Of a stretch of 35,858 nucleotides of DNA, positions 23,052 to 32,151 are shown in pieces. A model generated the notes under the pieces. The model did no database searches and was not told the origin of the DNA. It saw nothing but the letters and a program-made list of their open reading frames with translations. Each line of letters opens with the position of its first letter. Position 1 is the stretch's first letter. This DNA is from JABDPF01 sp036351575 (GTDB lineage: Bacteria; Pseudomonadota; Gammaproteobacteria; Xanthomonadales; SZUA-36), in contig JAZBPJ010000073.1 in assembly GCA_036351575.1 (NCBI GenBank), positions 1 through 35,858 of the forward strand, given 5' to 3'. A program made the position numbers and the translations under genes.

Positions 23052-23813
23052 TCAGCAGCCGGCCTCGAGCAGTCCGCGCACCCGCTCGAGGTCCGCCGGC
23101 GTATCGACGCCGGCCGGGATGAATTCACAGGCCTCCGCCATTGCTATGCGGTGGCCGGATTCAAGGAATCGCAGTTGCTCCAGCTTCTCCATCGCTTCCA
23201 GCGGCGACGGCGCCATGGCGGAAAACGCCCGCAGCGCGGCTGCACGGTAGGCGTAAAGGCCGATGTGCCGCTTCCAGGCGCCGGCGTCATGGCGGTGTGC
23301 GGAAACCGCTGCCGGGTCGCGCGGGAAGGGAATCGCCGAACGGCTGAAATACAGCGCCTGGTTGTCCCGCCCGGTGACGACCTTGACCACGTTCGGATCC
23401 TTCGCCTCGGACCATTCCTGCAGGTGCCAGAACAGGCTGGCCACGTCGGCTGCCTCATCGTCGCGCAGCAGTCGGGCGACCTGGTCCAGGCAGGCGGCCG
23501 GCATCAGCGGTTCGTCGCCCTGCAGGTTGACGATGAACACATCGTCGCCCCAGCCCAGCAGTTCGGCGCACTCGGCGATGCGGTCACTGCCGCTGGTATG
23601 GCTGCTTGAGGTCATCACGACCCGCGCACCGAAGCCTTCCGCGGCGGTCCGGACCCGGTCCGAGTCCGTCGCGATCACGACCGATTCAGCCCGCGAAGCC
23701 TTGGCGCGCCGCCAGACGTGTTCGATCAGCGGTCGATGCCCGATCAGCGCCAGCGGCTTTTCAGGCAGGCGCTGCGATTCGAGACGGGCGGGAATGACGA
23801 TGTGGTAACTCAT
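23052..23813 (-). CDS. kdsB: 3-deoxy-manno-octulosonate cytidylyltransferase KdsB
   Basis: A 253-aa CMP-KDO synthetase activating KDO for lipopolysaccharide inner core. Motifs include IPARLESQRLPEKPL at the nucleotide site, SSHTSGSDRIAE, VNLQGDEPLM and RHIGLYAYR. The ATG at 23813 overlaps the lpxK stop by 4 nt, so the ATG at 23855 is rejected. It is fully consistent with the neighbouring lipid A genes. Confidence 0.95.
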   Translation of the reverse strand: MSYHIVIPARLESQRLPEKPLALIGHRPLIEHVWRRAKASRAESVVIATDSDRVRTAAEGFGARVVMTSSSHTSGSDRIAECAELLGWGDDVFIVNLQGDEPLMPAACLDQVARLLRDDEAADVASLFWHLQEWSEAKDPNVVKVVTGRDNQALYFSRSAIPFPRDPAAVSAHRHDAGAWKRHIGLYAYRAAALRAFSAMAPSPLEAMEKLEQLRFLESGHRIAMAEACEFIPAGVDTPADLERVRGLLEAGC

Positions 23814-24811
23814 GACTTCTCCTGCATCACGCGGGCCAGGAACGCGGTTTCCCATTCCCGGGGAAGCGCGGCATCCACCTCCAGGTACCAGGCGTTTTCA
23901 AGGCTGAACGCGTTCGCTTTGACCGCGTCCTTCTCGGTCATCAGCACCGGCAGCTCCGGTTCCAGGGATTCGAAGTCGGCCGGGGTGAATTCATGGTGGT
24001 CCGGAAACGCGTACTCGTTGACGGAGAGGCGCGCGCTGCGCAGCGTGTCGAAAAATCGGTCGGGGTTTCCGATTCCGGCGACAGCGTTGACCCGGCAGCC
24101 CGCGAATTCACTCAGGCGCCAGCTTTGCGTGCCGCAAAGGGAACGCAGCCGTCCCGGAACGAGGTTCATCGTGACCGCGCCGGGAACCGGGATGCGGTCC
24201 ATTTCACCGCCGTTGACGACAACGAAATCCACGCTCTGCAGACGCTGTGCCGGTTCGCGCAGCGGCCCGGCCGGCAGCAGGCGCCCGTTGCCCAGGCCGC
24301 GTTCGCCGTCGAGCACGCAGACTTCGACGCTGCGCGGCAGCCGGTAATGCTGCAGGCCGTCGTCCGCAACGACGACATCGACGCCATCGGCCAGCAGCGC
24401 CCGCGCCGCCTCGCAGCGGTCGGCGGCAACGATGACCGGCGCCCCGGTGCGGCGGGCGATCAGCAGCGGTTCGTCGCCGGCATCTTCGGGCCGGTCGGCT
24501 GGCCCGACCCGCAGCAGGCGCTCGTCCCTGCGGCCATATCCCCGGCTGATGACGCCGGCCTTGAGGCCGGCGGCGGCCAGGAGTTCACAGACCCTGATGA
24601 CCAGCGGGGTTTTGCCGGTACCCCCCGCCGTGAGATTTCCGATAACGACAATGGGCGCTGTCCTGAGGTCCTCGGGTTGCTGCCGCAGTTGCCGCGCGCG
24701 GTCGAGCGCCTGCCCGGCCCGGTAAACCGCGGCCAGCGGCTTGAGCCAGAACGGCACGGCTTCCGCGCCGTACCAGATGGCATTGAGTTTCTGTTCGAGC
24801 TCGGCGCGCAC
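23810..24811 (-). CDS. lpxK: Tetraacyldisaccharide 4'-kinase LpxK
   Basis: A 333-aa kinase that phosphorylates the lipid A disaccharide at the 4' position on the cytoplasmic face of the inner membrane. The P-loop is GNLTAGGTGKTP (58-69). VISRGYGRR, DDGLQHYRL and the C-terminal MTEKDAVKA motif are conserved. The start is GTG at 24811, two nucleotides after the msbA stop. Adjacent msbA exports the finished lipid. Confidence 0.95.
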   Translation of the reverse strand: MRAELEQKLNAIWYGAEAVPFWLKPLAAVYRAGQALDRARQLRQQPEDLRTAPIVVIGNLTAGGTGKTPLVIRVCELLAAAGLKAGVISRGYGRRDERLLRVGPADRPEDAGDEPLLIARRTGAPVIVAADRCEAARALLADGVDVVVADDGLQHYRLPRSVEVCVLDGERGLGNGRLLPAGPLREPAQRLQSVDFVVVNGGEMDRIPVPGAVTMNLVPGRLRSLCGTQSWRLSEFAGCRVNAVAGIGNPDRFFDTLRSARLSVNEYAFPDHHEFTPADFESLEPELPVLMTEKDAVKANAFSLENAWYLEVDAALPREWETAFLARVMQEKS

Positions 24812-24813
24812 CG

Positions 24814-26598
24814 TTAAGCCCGGTCGACCCCGGTAATCGATTCAGCGGACCGCTCGCTGCCTTTCTGCGCCTCGTGGAGCCGGGCATATGCTCCACCCCG
24901 GGCGATCAACTCGCGGTGCGTGCCGGTCTCGATGACACGGCCGTGGTCGAGCACGATGACCTGGTCGGCATTTTCGATGGTCGACAGGCGGTGCGCGATG
25001 ACCAGGGTCGTCCGGTTTTTCATCACGCGGGTCAGCGCGGTCTGGATGACATGCTCCGACTCGCTGTCGAGCGCGGAGGTAGCCTCGTCGAGGATCAGGA
25101 TTGGCGCGTCTTTGAGCAGCGCCCGGGCAATGGCCAGCCGCTGCCGCTGCCCGCCGGACAGCAGCGTGCCGTTTTCGCCCACCAGCGTATCGAGCCCCTC
25201 GGGCAACTGCTCGATGAACTCCATGGCGTGCGCATCGAGCGCAGCCTTCTCAATGGCAGCGCGGGAGGTGCCGGCCAGCGCGCCATAGGCGATGTTTCCC
25301 GCCACGGTATCGTTGAACAGCACGACGTTTTGACCCACCAGCGCGATCTGGCTGCGCACGTTGTCCAGCTCGTAATCGGACAACTCGTGTCCGTCGAGCA
25401 TGATGCTGCCTTCGTATTGAGAATAGAACCGCGGCAGCAAACCGGCCAGCGTGGTCTTGCCGCTGCCGGAATGGCCGACCAGCGCCGCGACGCTGCCGGC
25501 CGGAATGTGCAGGTTGACCTCACTCAGAACCGGCTGGCCTCCCGCCTTGTAACTGAAGCTCACGTTCCGGAATTCCAGTTCGCCTTTTACGCGATCCACC
25601 CGGTAGTCTCCGGTATCGGCTTCAGCCTCGGTGTCCAGGACCTGGAAGATGCTGTCGGCCGCCGCGATGCCTTTCTGCATCTGCGACTGCACCCGCGTCA
25701 GGCGCTTGAGCGGCGGAATGGTGGCGATCATCGCGGTGAAAATCGCCGTGAACGTACCGGCCGAAATGGACTCCAGCAGGGCTGGCCGCGTGGCGATGAT
25801 CAGCAGCAGAACCATGGCCAGCCCGGCGGCGATCTGCACCAGCGAGGACGAAGCGAGGTGCGTGACGGCCATGCGCATGTGCAGGCGCCGTGTCTTGTCG
25901 TTGACCGTGCGAAAACGCTTTTTCTCAGTCTCCTGCCCCTGGAATACCTTGACCACCTGCTGCCCGACCACGGCTTCCTCGGTCACGTGCGATACGTTGC
26001 CCATCATGTCCTGGATGCGATGGCTGATCTTGCGAAAGCGCCGGCTGATGACCGTCACCAGCAAGCCGATCATCGGCACGAGCAACAGCATCACGAGCGT
26101 CAGCTTGACGTTGGTCACGAGCATGACGCCGAGCAGGAACAGCACCAGGAGCACGTCCCGAAAGGCCGAAACGACGGCCGTGGTCGCCGCGTTGGCCACC
26201 TGCTCGCTGTTGTAAGCAAGTTTGGAAATGAGCTGGCCGGAGCTGTACCGGTCAAAAAAGGTCGCCGGCAGCGCAACATAACGGTCGAACAGTTCCTGCC
26301 GCAGGTCCGCTATGACTTTTCGGCCGACCCATTCCATGCCGTAAAGCCCGGCGAAGTTTCCGGCCATGCGCAGGACGCTGACCCCGAAAATGATTCCGGC
26401 CAGCCACACGCCGAATTCGGAATCCTTGGCCACGAAAACGCGGTCGATCAGCGGTTCCATGAACTTGATGAAGGCGGCCTGCATGCTGGCGTCCAGCGTC
26501 ACGCCGACGATGCCCAGGACGAACATCCAGATATAGCGGCGCGTATAGCCCCACAGGCGCCGGTAAACGACCATCGGTTCAGAGGACGGCGCGTTCAT
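24814..26598 (-). CDS. msbA: Lipid A export ABC transporter MsbA
   Basis: A 594-aa half transporter with an N-terminal six-helix membrane domain and a C-terminal ATPase: Walker A GHSGSGKTT, signature LLSGGQRQRLAIARALL, Walker B ILILDEATSALD and the His switch VIAHRLST. MsbA flips lipid A-core across the inner membrane. The ATG at 26598 overlaps the exbD-like stop by 4 nt. The order exbB-exbD-msbA-lpxK-kdsB is a familiar gammaproteobacterial arrangement. Confidence 0.95.
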   Translation of the reverse strand: MNAPSSEPMVVYRRLWGYTRRYIWMFVLGIVGVTLDASMQAAFIKFMEPLIDRVFVAKDSEFGVWLAGIIFGVSVLRMAGNFAGLYGMEWVGRKVIADLRQELFDRYVALPATFFDRYSSGQLISKLAYNSEQVANAATTAVVSAFRDVLLVLFLLGVMLVTNVKLTLVMLLLVPMIGLLVTVISRRFRKISHRIQDMMGNVSHVTEEAVVGQQVVKVFQGQETEKKRFRTVNDKTRRLHMRMAVTHLASSSLVQIAAGLAMVLLLIIATRPALLESISAGTFTAIFTAMIATIPPLKRLTRVQSQMQKGIAAADSIFQVLDTEAEADTGDYRVDRVKGELEFRNVSFSYKAGGQPVLSEVNLHIPAGSVAALVGHSGSGKTTLAGLLPRFYSQYEGSIMLDGHELSDYELDNVRSQIALVGQNVVLFNDTVAGNIAYGALAGTSRAAIEKAALDAHAMEFIEQLPEGLDTLVGENGTLLSGGQRQRLAIARALLKDAPILILDEATSALDSESEHVIQTALTRVMKNRTTLVIAHRLSTIENADQVIVLDHGRVIETGTHRELIARGGAYARLHEAQKGSERSAESITGVDRA

Positions 26599-27023
26599 TG
26601 CGCATCGCTTTCCGCGCGGTTCGTGGCGATCGACAGGTTGATGAAGCCCAGTTGCGCGGCGACGTCCATCACGGTCACGACATAATGATGCGGCGTCTGG
26701 CGGTCGGCGCGCAGGATCAGCGGCAGGTCGCGCTGTTCCCCGGCCAGTCCTTCCATGGCGGCGCGCACGGTGCGCGCGTCGCTGTCCAGCAGGCGCTCAC
26801 CGTTCAGGAACATGCGGCCTTCGTTGTCAATGACCAGTTCCAGCATCTCCGGCGTATCGTCCCGGTTTTCGACCTCACTGGCCGAGGGCAAATCGATCTT
26901 GAGCACCGACTCGCGTTCGAACGTCGTGCTGACCATGAAAAAAATCAGCAGCAGGAAGACGACATCGATCAGCGATGTCAGATCGATCGTCGGGTCTTCC
27001 TTTGCCTGGCGCTGCAGTCTCAT
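26595..27023 (-). CDS. exbD: ExbD/TolR-family biopolymer transport protein
   Basis: A 142-aa protein with one membrane helix holding the proton-relay Asp20 (LTSLIDVVFLLLIFFMVSTT) and a periplasmic domain. It works with the MotA/TolQ/ExbB protein encoded one nucleotide upstream to couple proton flow to an outer-membrane task. No TonB, TolA or TolB gene lies nearby, so the client is unknown; the link with lipid A genes suggests envelope function. Confidence 0.9.
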   Translation of the reverse strand: MRLQRQAKEDPTIDLTSLIDVVFLLLIFFMVSTTFERESVLKIDLPSASEVENRDDTPEMLELVIDNEGRMFLNGERLLDSDARTVRAAMEGLAGEQRDLPLILRADRQTPHHYVVTVMDVAAQLGFINLSIATNRAESDAQ

Positions 27024-27662
27024 TCAGCCCCCGGGCACACCGGAACCCAGTTGAGCGACGTTGCCGCGTTCGATGGCCTCGATCAGGTTGATGGCCTGTT
27101 CCTCCATCGACACGACGTAGGACTCGACCTTGCCCTTGAAGTAGCGGTAGAAGAAAAAGCTGGGGATCGCCACAGTCAAACCCGCAGCCGTGGTGATCAG
27201 CGCCTCGGAAATGCCGCCGGCCAGCTGGTTGGCATCGCCGACACCGTGCACCATGATCGACGAGAACACCTTGATCATGCCGATAACCGTGCCGAGCAGG
27301 CCCAGCAGCGGTGAAATGCCGGCAATGGTGCCGAGCGTATTCAGGAAGCGTTCGAGTTCGTGCACCACGTGGCGGCCCGTGTCCTCGATGGCTTCTTTTA
27401 TCAGGTGGCGCGAACGATGCCGGTTGACCAGGCCCGCCGCCAGCACGCGACCCAGGACCGAGCCGCTGCGAAGTTGCTCGATATGCCGCCGATCGAGTTC
27501 GTGCCGCGCGGCCCATTGTTCGACCGTGCCGCCGAGGTCGTCCGGGACGACCCGCTTGCGGCGCAGGCTCCAGGAGCGCTCCGCGATGATGGTCAGGGAA
27601 AGAATGGAACAGACGATGATCGGCGCCATCAGCCAACCACCGGCCCGCAGGATTTCCAGCAC
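27024..27662 (-). CDS. exbB: MotA/TolQ/ExbB proton channel family protein
   Basis: A 212-aa protein starting with GTG at 27662, with GGAG 9 nt upstream. One N-terminal helix (about 12-30), a cytoplasmic segment, then two helices with LGTIAGISPLLGLLGTVIGMI and ALITTAAGLTVAIPSFFFYRYF, which are family hallmarks. It forms the pentameric channel with the ExbD-like protein. It opens the exbBD-msbA-lpxK-kdsB-uvrC run. Confidence 0.92.
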   Translation of the reverse strand: MLEILRAGGWLMAPIIVCSILSLTIIAERSWSLRRKRVVPDDLGGTVEQWAARHELDRRHIEQLRSGSVLGRVLAAGLVNRHRSRHLIKEAIEDTGRHVVHELERFLNTLGTIAGISPLLGLLGTVIGMIKVFSSIMVHGVGDANQLAGGISEALITTAAGLTVAIPSFFFYRYFKGKVESYVVSMEEQAINLIEAIERGNVAQLGSGVPGG

Positions 27663-27705
27663 GCTACTTCACTCCGTAAATTCAAGGCCGTTTCAGGGTG
27701 TCCAA

Positions 27706-27714
27706 ATCATACCA
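27706..27714 (-). promoter_or_regulatory. Probable extended -10 promoter for exbB
   Basis: TGGTATGAT on the minus strand in the 107-nt gap after comEC is a near-consensus extended -10. The predicted start near 27699 gives a leader of about 37 nt ending in GGAG-9-GTG. No good -35 is present, which extended -10 promoters tolerate. It would drive the exbBD-msbA-lpxK-kdsB unit. Confidence 0.45.
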
Positions 27715-27769
27715 GCAGTGCCGCCCGTGGTCTTGTCCCGGGCCATGACCGCCGAGCGGGGCCCGCGGA

Positions 27770-30073
27770 TCAAGGACAGCCGGGCGCGGCGGGCCAGCGC
27801 CAGATGCGCGGCCGTTGTGGGCGCGCGCTTGCAGCCTCAAGGAATCCGTCGGCCGCCACCGTTACCGAAAGGCCGCCGCATTCACCGGTGGACCACAGGG
27901 GAATACCGAGCCGGCTCAGCCGTCCACGGACTTCCGGCCGCGGAAAGCCGAAACGGTTTCCGATCCCGGCCGAGGCGATCACTGCCTGCGGCGAAACGGT
28001 CTCGACAAAGGCCTGTGCGGAAGAACCGGCGCTGCCGTGGTGCGCCGCCAGCATCAGGGGAAAATCACCCAGGCCATCCATCAGCAGCCGCTCTTCGATG
28101 GCCGTCTCGATATCACCCGGCAGCAGGAGCCCGGCTTGCCCACGCCGGACCGCCAGGACACAGGAACTGTTGTTTTTCAGATAAGGCAGGCCGCGGGAAG
28201 GATGCAGGACACGGAACTCGAATCCGTCACGGCGCCAGGACAGGCCGCGCACGCAGCGTTCGACCCCCGACCAATCGCCGCTGAAACTTCCGCTGATGCG
28301 CGCCAAGGGGTAGCGTTTGCGTACGGACGGCAGACCGCCTGCATGGTCGAGGTCCGAGTGACTGATGACGATGCGTTCCGGCGCACCCTGCCCCAGCTCA
28401 ACGATGGCCGGCACGATCACCGAAGCGACCCGGTCCGCGCCGGCACCATCACCCGGGCCGGTATCGTAAAGCAGCAGATTGTTTTCCGTGCTGACCAGCA
28501 CCGCCGTGCCCTGCCCCACGTCCAGCGCTTCGACCCGCAACGAACCGCTTTCCGTCGACGGTCGAGGCGGCAAAACCAGCGGAAGCAGCAGGAACAAGCC
28601 GAGCCAGCGACCGGGAAAGCCGCGCGGCAGAAGAAGCAGCAGCGCACCGCAGAATGCGCCGACCAGGCCGGCGATCGAAAGGCTGCGCAAGGGAAACGTG
28701 CCGGGCAGCGTATCGGCCAGCCAGGACAGGAACTGGAACAGGCCGGAGACGGCAAATCCCGCCAGCGACCAGGTCGCGGCGCCCGCCACGTCGCTGACGG
28801 GCGACAGCGCGATGCCCGCCAGCACCGGCGGCACCACGGTGAAGCTGACCCACGGTATCGCGACCAGGTTGGCCGGGTACGCCAGCAGGGTCGCACTGCC
28901 CTGCCAGGCCGCGTTGACCGGCAGAAGAACCAGGAACACCGCGGCCTGTGCCGTCAATGCCCCGGACAGAAGGGAGCGCACACCGGGTCGCGGCTGAAAC
29001 GTCCAGAGCAGGGCGAACACGGCCGCGAACGAGAACCAGAAACCCGATGACAGCGGAGCAAAAGGGTTACTGAGCAAGACCAGCGCGAGCGCCGCCAGGA
29101 AGACCCGCCAGGCGCCGGACGAGCGCGACGCGGCCATAACCGTCAGAACGGCAAGCAGCATCAGCAAGGCACGCACGGTCGAAACACCGAGGTTGGCCAG
29201 CAAGGCGTAGCACGCGGCCATCAGCATCGCGGCCAGCAACGGCAGGTGAAAGAACGCCAGCCCCCTGCCCGACAGCGGCAGGACATGCAGCGCCCGGCGC
29301 CCGATCAGCATGCCTCCGGCTGCCACCAGCCCGATATGCAGCCCCGATATGGCCAGCAGATGCAGGGTGCCGGTGCTGCGCAGCAGTTCATTTTCCGCCT
29401 GCGCCACGCCGGAACGATCCGCGGTGGCGAGCGCCTGGATGACCCCGCGCCGCAACGGGTCCTCAACGCGCTGCGCGATGCGTTCGTTCAGCCCGGCGCG
29501 AATCCGCTGCAAAGGAAACTTCGCTTCGGGGGCGGGAGCGACCAGGGCCCCGTTTCGCACCGAGCCCCGTGCGCCGATACCCTCGGCGAAAAACCATCGC
29601 TCCCGGTCCGCACCGTGAAAATTGACAACGCCCCAGGGAGGCTGCAGGCGCAGTTCGAGCAGCCAGCGCTGCCCGATGGCCATCTCGGGCCCGTCACGAA
29701 ACCAGCGAACCAGGATGGCGCCGGGCAGGTCCTTCCGCGCTTTCGGCCTGAAGCGGAATTCAAGCAGTTCATCCCGGCGCCTGGGCAGCGATACGACCGT
29801 ACCCTCGATACGCTGCACGCTGCCGGCCAGCGAAGAATCCAGCCGTTCGCCCAGGCGCAGCCCGTAGACTGCCAGGCAAGCCGAAAACACGAGCAGGAAT
29901 ACCGCAAGCGGCCGCCAGGCGCGCGATGACAGCAGCACCACGCCGGCCAATGCAGCCATGAACGTCAAATAATGAGTCGGCAGCGCGGGCAGCAACGGAA
30001 CCAGCAGCACCGCCGAACAGGTCGCGACCAGCACTCGCATTGCCTGCAAAGGGTCTGGCGCGGGGCGCGGCAT
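27770..30073 (-). CDS. comEC: DNA internalization competence protein ComEC/Rec2
   Basis: A 767-aa polytopic protein. The central competence domain carries TGTLHLLAISGLHIGLVAAGG. The C-terminal metallo-beta-lactamase-like domain carries LLYDTGPGDGAGAD, SHSDLDHAGG, LLPGDIE and AAHHGS, so the metal site looks intact. ComEC forms the inner-membrane channel for single-stranded DNA in natural transformation. The ATG at 30073 is used; ATG at 30040 is an alternative. It follows lolD by 13 nt, an arrangement common in Xanthomonas-like genomes. Confidence 0.94.
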   Translation of the reverse strand: MPRPAPDPLQAMRVLVATCSAVLLVPLLPALPTHYLTFMAALAGVVLLSSRAWRPLAVFLLVFSACLAVYGLRLGERLDSSLAGSVQRIEGTVVSLPRRRDELLEFRFRPKARKDLPGAILVRWFRDGPEMAIGQRWLLELRLQPPWGVVNFHGADRERWFFAEGIGARGSVRNGALVAPAPEAKFPLQRIRAGLNERIAQRVEDPLRRGVIQALATADRSGVAQAENELLRSTGTLHLLAISGLHIGLVAAGGMLIGRRALHVLPLSGRGLAFFHLPLLAAMLMAACYALLANLGVSTVRALLMLLAVLTVMAASRSSGAWRVFLAALALVLLSNPFAPLSSGFWFSFAAVFALLWTFQPRPGVRSLLSGALTAQAAVFLVLLPVNAAWQGSATLLAYPANLVAIPWVSFTVVPPVLAGIALSPVSDVAGAATWSLAGFAVSGLFQFLSWLADTLPGTFPLRSLSIAGLVGAFCGALLLLLPRGFPGRWLGLFLLLPLVLPPRPSTESGSLRVEALDVGQGTAVLVSTENNLLLYDTGPGDGAGADRVASVIVPAIVELGQGAPERIVISHSDLDHAGGLPSVRKRYPLARISGSFSGDWSGVERCVRGLSWRRDGFEFRVLHPSRGLPYLKNNSSCVLAVRRGQAGLLLPGDIETAIEERLLMDGLGDFPLMLAAHHGSAGSSAQAFVETVSPQAVIASAGIGNRFGFPRPEVRGRLSRLGIPLWSTGECGGLSVTVAADGFLEAASARPQRPRIWRWPAAPGCP

Positions 30074-30086
30074 GGGTGCGCCGCGA

Positions 30087-30788
30087 TCAGCTCATTTCAA
30101 GCAGACGCCCCATCTGCAGTTCCATGCGCCGGTCCATGCGCGCCGCCAGGCCCTTGTGGTGGGTCACCAGCAGCAGGCTCGTGCCGAGTTCGCGGTTCAG
30201 GTCGAGCATCAGCCCGTATACGTGATCCGCCGTGCGCTCGTCCAGGTTGCCGGTCGGCTCATCGCCCAGGACGACCTGGGGTTTGCCAACCAGCGCCCGC
30301 GCCACCGCTGCGCGCTGACGCTCCCCGCCCGACAATTCTCCGGGCTTGTGGTGCAGGCGTTCCGACAGGCCCACGCGATCAAGTATCTCAGTAGCCTGTT
30401 TGCGCGCATCGGACGTCGCTTCGCCGCGTATCAGCAACGGCATGGCCACGTTTTCCAGGGCCGAGAATTCGTTCAGCAGGTGATGGAACTGGTAGACGAA
30501 ACCCATCGAGCGGTTGCGCACCCGGCTGCGCTCGGCCGCGGCCATGGACCACATCGGGCTGCCGCCGACGCGAACCTCGCCGCCGTCCGGACGGTCGAGC
30601 CCGCCCAGGATGTGCAGCAGCGTGCTCTTGCCCGCGCCGGAAACCCCTACGATCGCCAGCGACTCGCCGGCACCCAGGGCCATGCTGACATCTCGGAGCA
30701 CGACCACTTCGCGGGGGCCCTGGCGGTAGGACTTGCTGACTCCACGCGCTTCCAGCACGGCGCCGTTCTGCATCCGAGGCTCACTCAT
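30087..30788 (-). CDS. lolD: Lipoprotein-releasing ABC transporter ATPase LolD
   Basis: A 233-aa ATPase with Walker A GVSGAGKS (48-55), signature LSGGERQRAAVARALV and Walker B VVLGDEPTGNLDE. MFVYQFHHLL-type Q-loop wording (GFVYQFHHLLNEF) is LolD-like. It powers release of lipoproteins to LolA. The ATG lies inside the end of the permease gene (8-nt overlap, ATGAGTGA). Confidence 0.94.
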   Translation of the reverse strand: MSEPRMQNGAVLEARGVSKSYRQGPREVVVLRDVSMALGAGESLAIVGVSGAGKSTLLHILGGLDRPDGGEVRVGGSPMWSMAAAERSRVRNRSMGFVYQFHHLLNEFSALENVAMPLLIRGEATSDARKQATEILDRVGLSERLHHKPGELSGGERQRAAVARALVGKPQVVLGDEPTGNLDERTADHVYGLMLDLNRELGTSLLLVTHHKGLAARMDRRMELQMGRLLEMS

Positions 30789-32055
30789 AGCTCAGTGCCT
30801 CCGCGGGATGGGTACGCGCGGCCCGCCACGATGGATAGATCGTCGAGAGCAACGACATGGCCAGGGCCATGATCGCGAACTTGATCACGTCCGACGACTG
30901 CAGGTCCGAGGGCAACTCGGTAATGTAATAAATATCTGACGGGAACAGGCTGAAACCGAAAAATTGTTCCAGGAATGGAACGACCGCCCCGATATTCAGG
31001 GCCAGCAGGATGCCGCCGACCACGCCCAGCGCGGTGCCCACCACGCCGATCACGCTGCCCTGGATCATGAATACGCGCATGATCGTTCCGTTGCCTGTGC
31101 CCATGGTTTTCAGGATCGCGATATCCGACTGCTTGTCGGTCACGACCATCACCAGCATGGAAATGATGTTGAAGGCCGCCACCGCGATGATCAGCGACAG
31201 GATGACCCACATGACGGTTTTCTCGGTTTTGACCGCCTGGAACAGGTTGCCCCGCTCCTGGGTCCAGTCGCGCACGAAATAAAAGCGCGTGTCGCCCTGT
31301 TCACGGTCGTTGTCACTGAAGCGGGTCGAAAGCTCCCGCGCGACGGCCCATGCCCGGTACATGTCGGTCAGGTGCAAGCGCACCCCGCCGGCGGAATCCT
31401 CCGGCATGCGCAGCAGGCGGGCGAGATCGTGCATGTGCACCAGCGCGAGCGCCGAGTCGTTTTCGAACTCGCCGAACTCAAAAGCACCCACCACCGTGAA
31501 ACGGCGCATCAGCGGACTCGCCCCGACGGGTGTCGCCTTGAGCCGCGGAGCAATGACCGTCACCCGGTCGCCGGGCCCGACCCGGAGCCGTGTCGCCAGG
31601 CCGATCCCCAGAACGATGCCGTACTCACCGGGAACCAGGTCCGACAGGCGGCCGTGCAGCATTTTTTCTTTCACCTCGGACACGCGTTCCTCGAACTCCG
31701 GTTCGATCCCGCGCAGCAAGGCGCCGCTCGACTCGTTGCCCTGCAGCCAGACGCCTTCCTCAATATACGGCGCTGCGCCATCCACCTCCGGGTGACTGCT
31801 GGCGATATCGATCACGGAACGCCAGTCCGTCAGCGCGCCGTCCGCTGGCTGCACGGTCGCGTGCGCGATGGCGCCCAGGATCCGTGTGCGAAGCTCTTTT
31901 TCAAAACCGTTCATCACGGAAATGACCGTGATCAGCGTGGTGACGCCCAGCGCGATACCCAGCATGGAAATCAGCGAAATGAACGAGATGAAGTGATTGC
32001 GCCGCTTGGCCCGGACGTAACGCAGGCCAATGAAGGCTTCGAGCGGTTTGTACAT
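30781..32055 (-). CDS. Lipoprotein-releasing ABC transporter permease (LolC/LolE/LolF type)
   Basis: A 424-aa MacB/FtsX-type permease with one N-terminal helix (FISFISLISMLGIALGVTTLITVISVMNG), a large periplasmic domain (about 50-270), and three C-terminal helices (near 275, 325 and 385). The N-terminal signature FIGLRYVRAKRRNHF is typical of LolC/LolE. Only one permease gene is present beside lolD, whereas E. coli has lolC and lolE, so a LolF-like homodimer is possible. A second permease elsewhere in the genome cannot be excluded, so I give no symbol. Confidence 0.9.
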   Translation of the reverse strand: MYKPLEAFIGLRYVRAKRRNHFISFISLISMLGIALGVTTLITVISVMNGFEKELRTRILGAIAHATVQPADGALTDWRSVIDIASSHPEVDGAAPYIEEGVWLQGNESSGALLRGIEPEFEERVSEVKEKMLHGRLSDLVPGEYGIVLGIGLATRLRVGPGDRVTVIAPRLKATPVGASPLMRRFTVVGAFEFGEFENDSALALVHMHDLARLLRMPEDSAGGVRLHLTDMYRAWAVARELSTRFSDNDREQGDTRFYFVRDWTQERGNLFQAVKTEKTVMWVILSLIIAVAAFNIISMLVMVVTDKQSDIAILKTMGTGNGTIMRVFMIQGSVIGVVGTALGVVGGILLALNIGAVVPFLEQFFGFSLFPSDIYYITELPSDLQSSDVIKFAIMALAMSLLSTIYPSWRAARTHPAEALSYE

Positions 32056-32151
32056 TGGCGGAATTACATCACAGGCCTGCGGTGTTCACCAGAGCCGCGA
32101 ACCACAGTGATTCGTAGGAATTCAGCCTTTTCGTCTTTCCGACACCGAATT

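Noticed and set aside
21214..23250. Long plus-strand open frame opposite uvrC
   Set aside because: It is the antisense shadow of a well-conserved gene in G+C-rich DNA. Its protein is rich in Arg, His, Gln and Ala, without motifs or a ribosome-binding site.
24874..26685. Long plus-strand open frame opposite msbA
   Set aside because: Antisense shadow with His/Gln/Arg-rich composition; msbA has every catalytic motif in the opposite frame.
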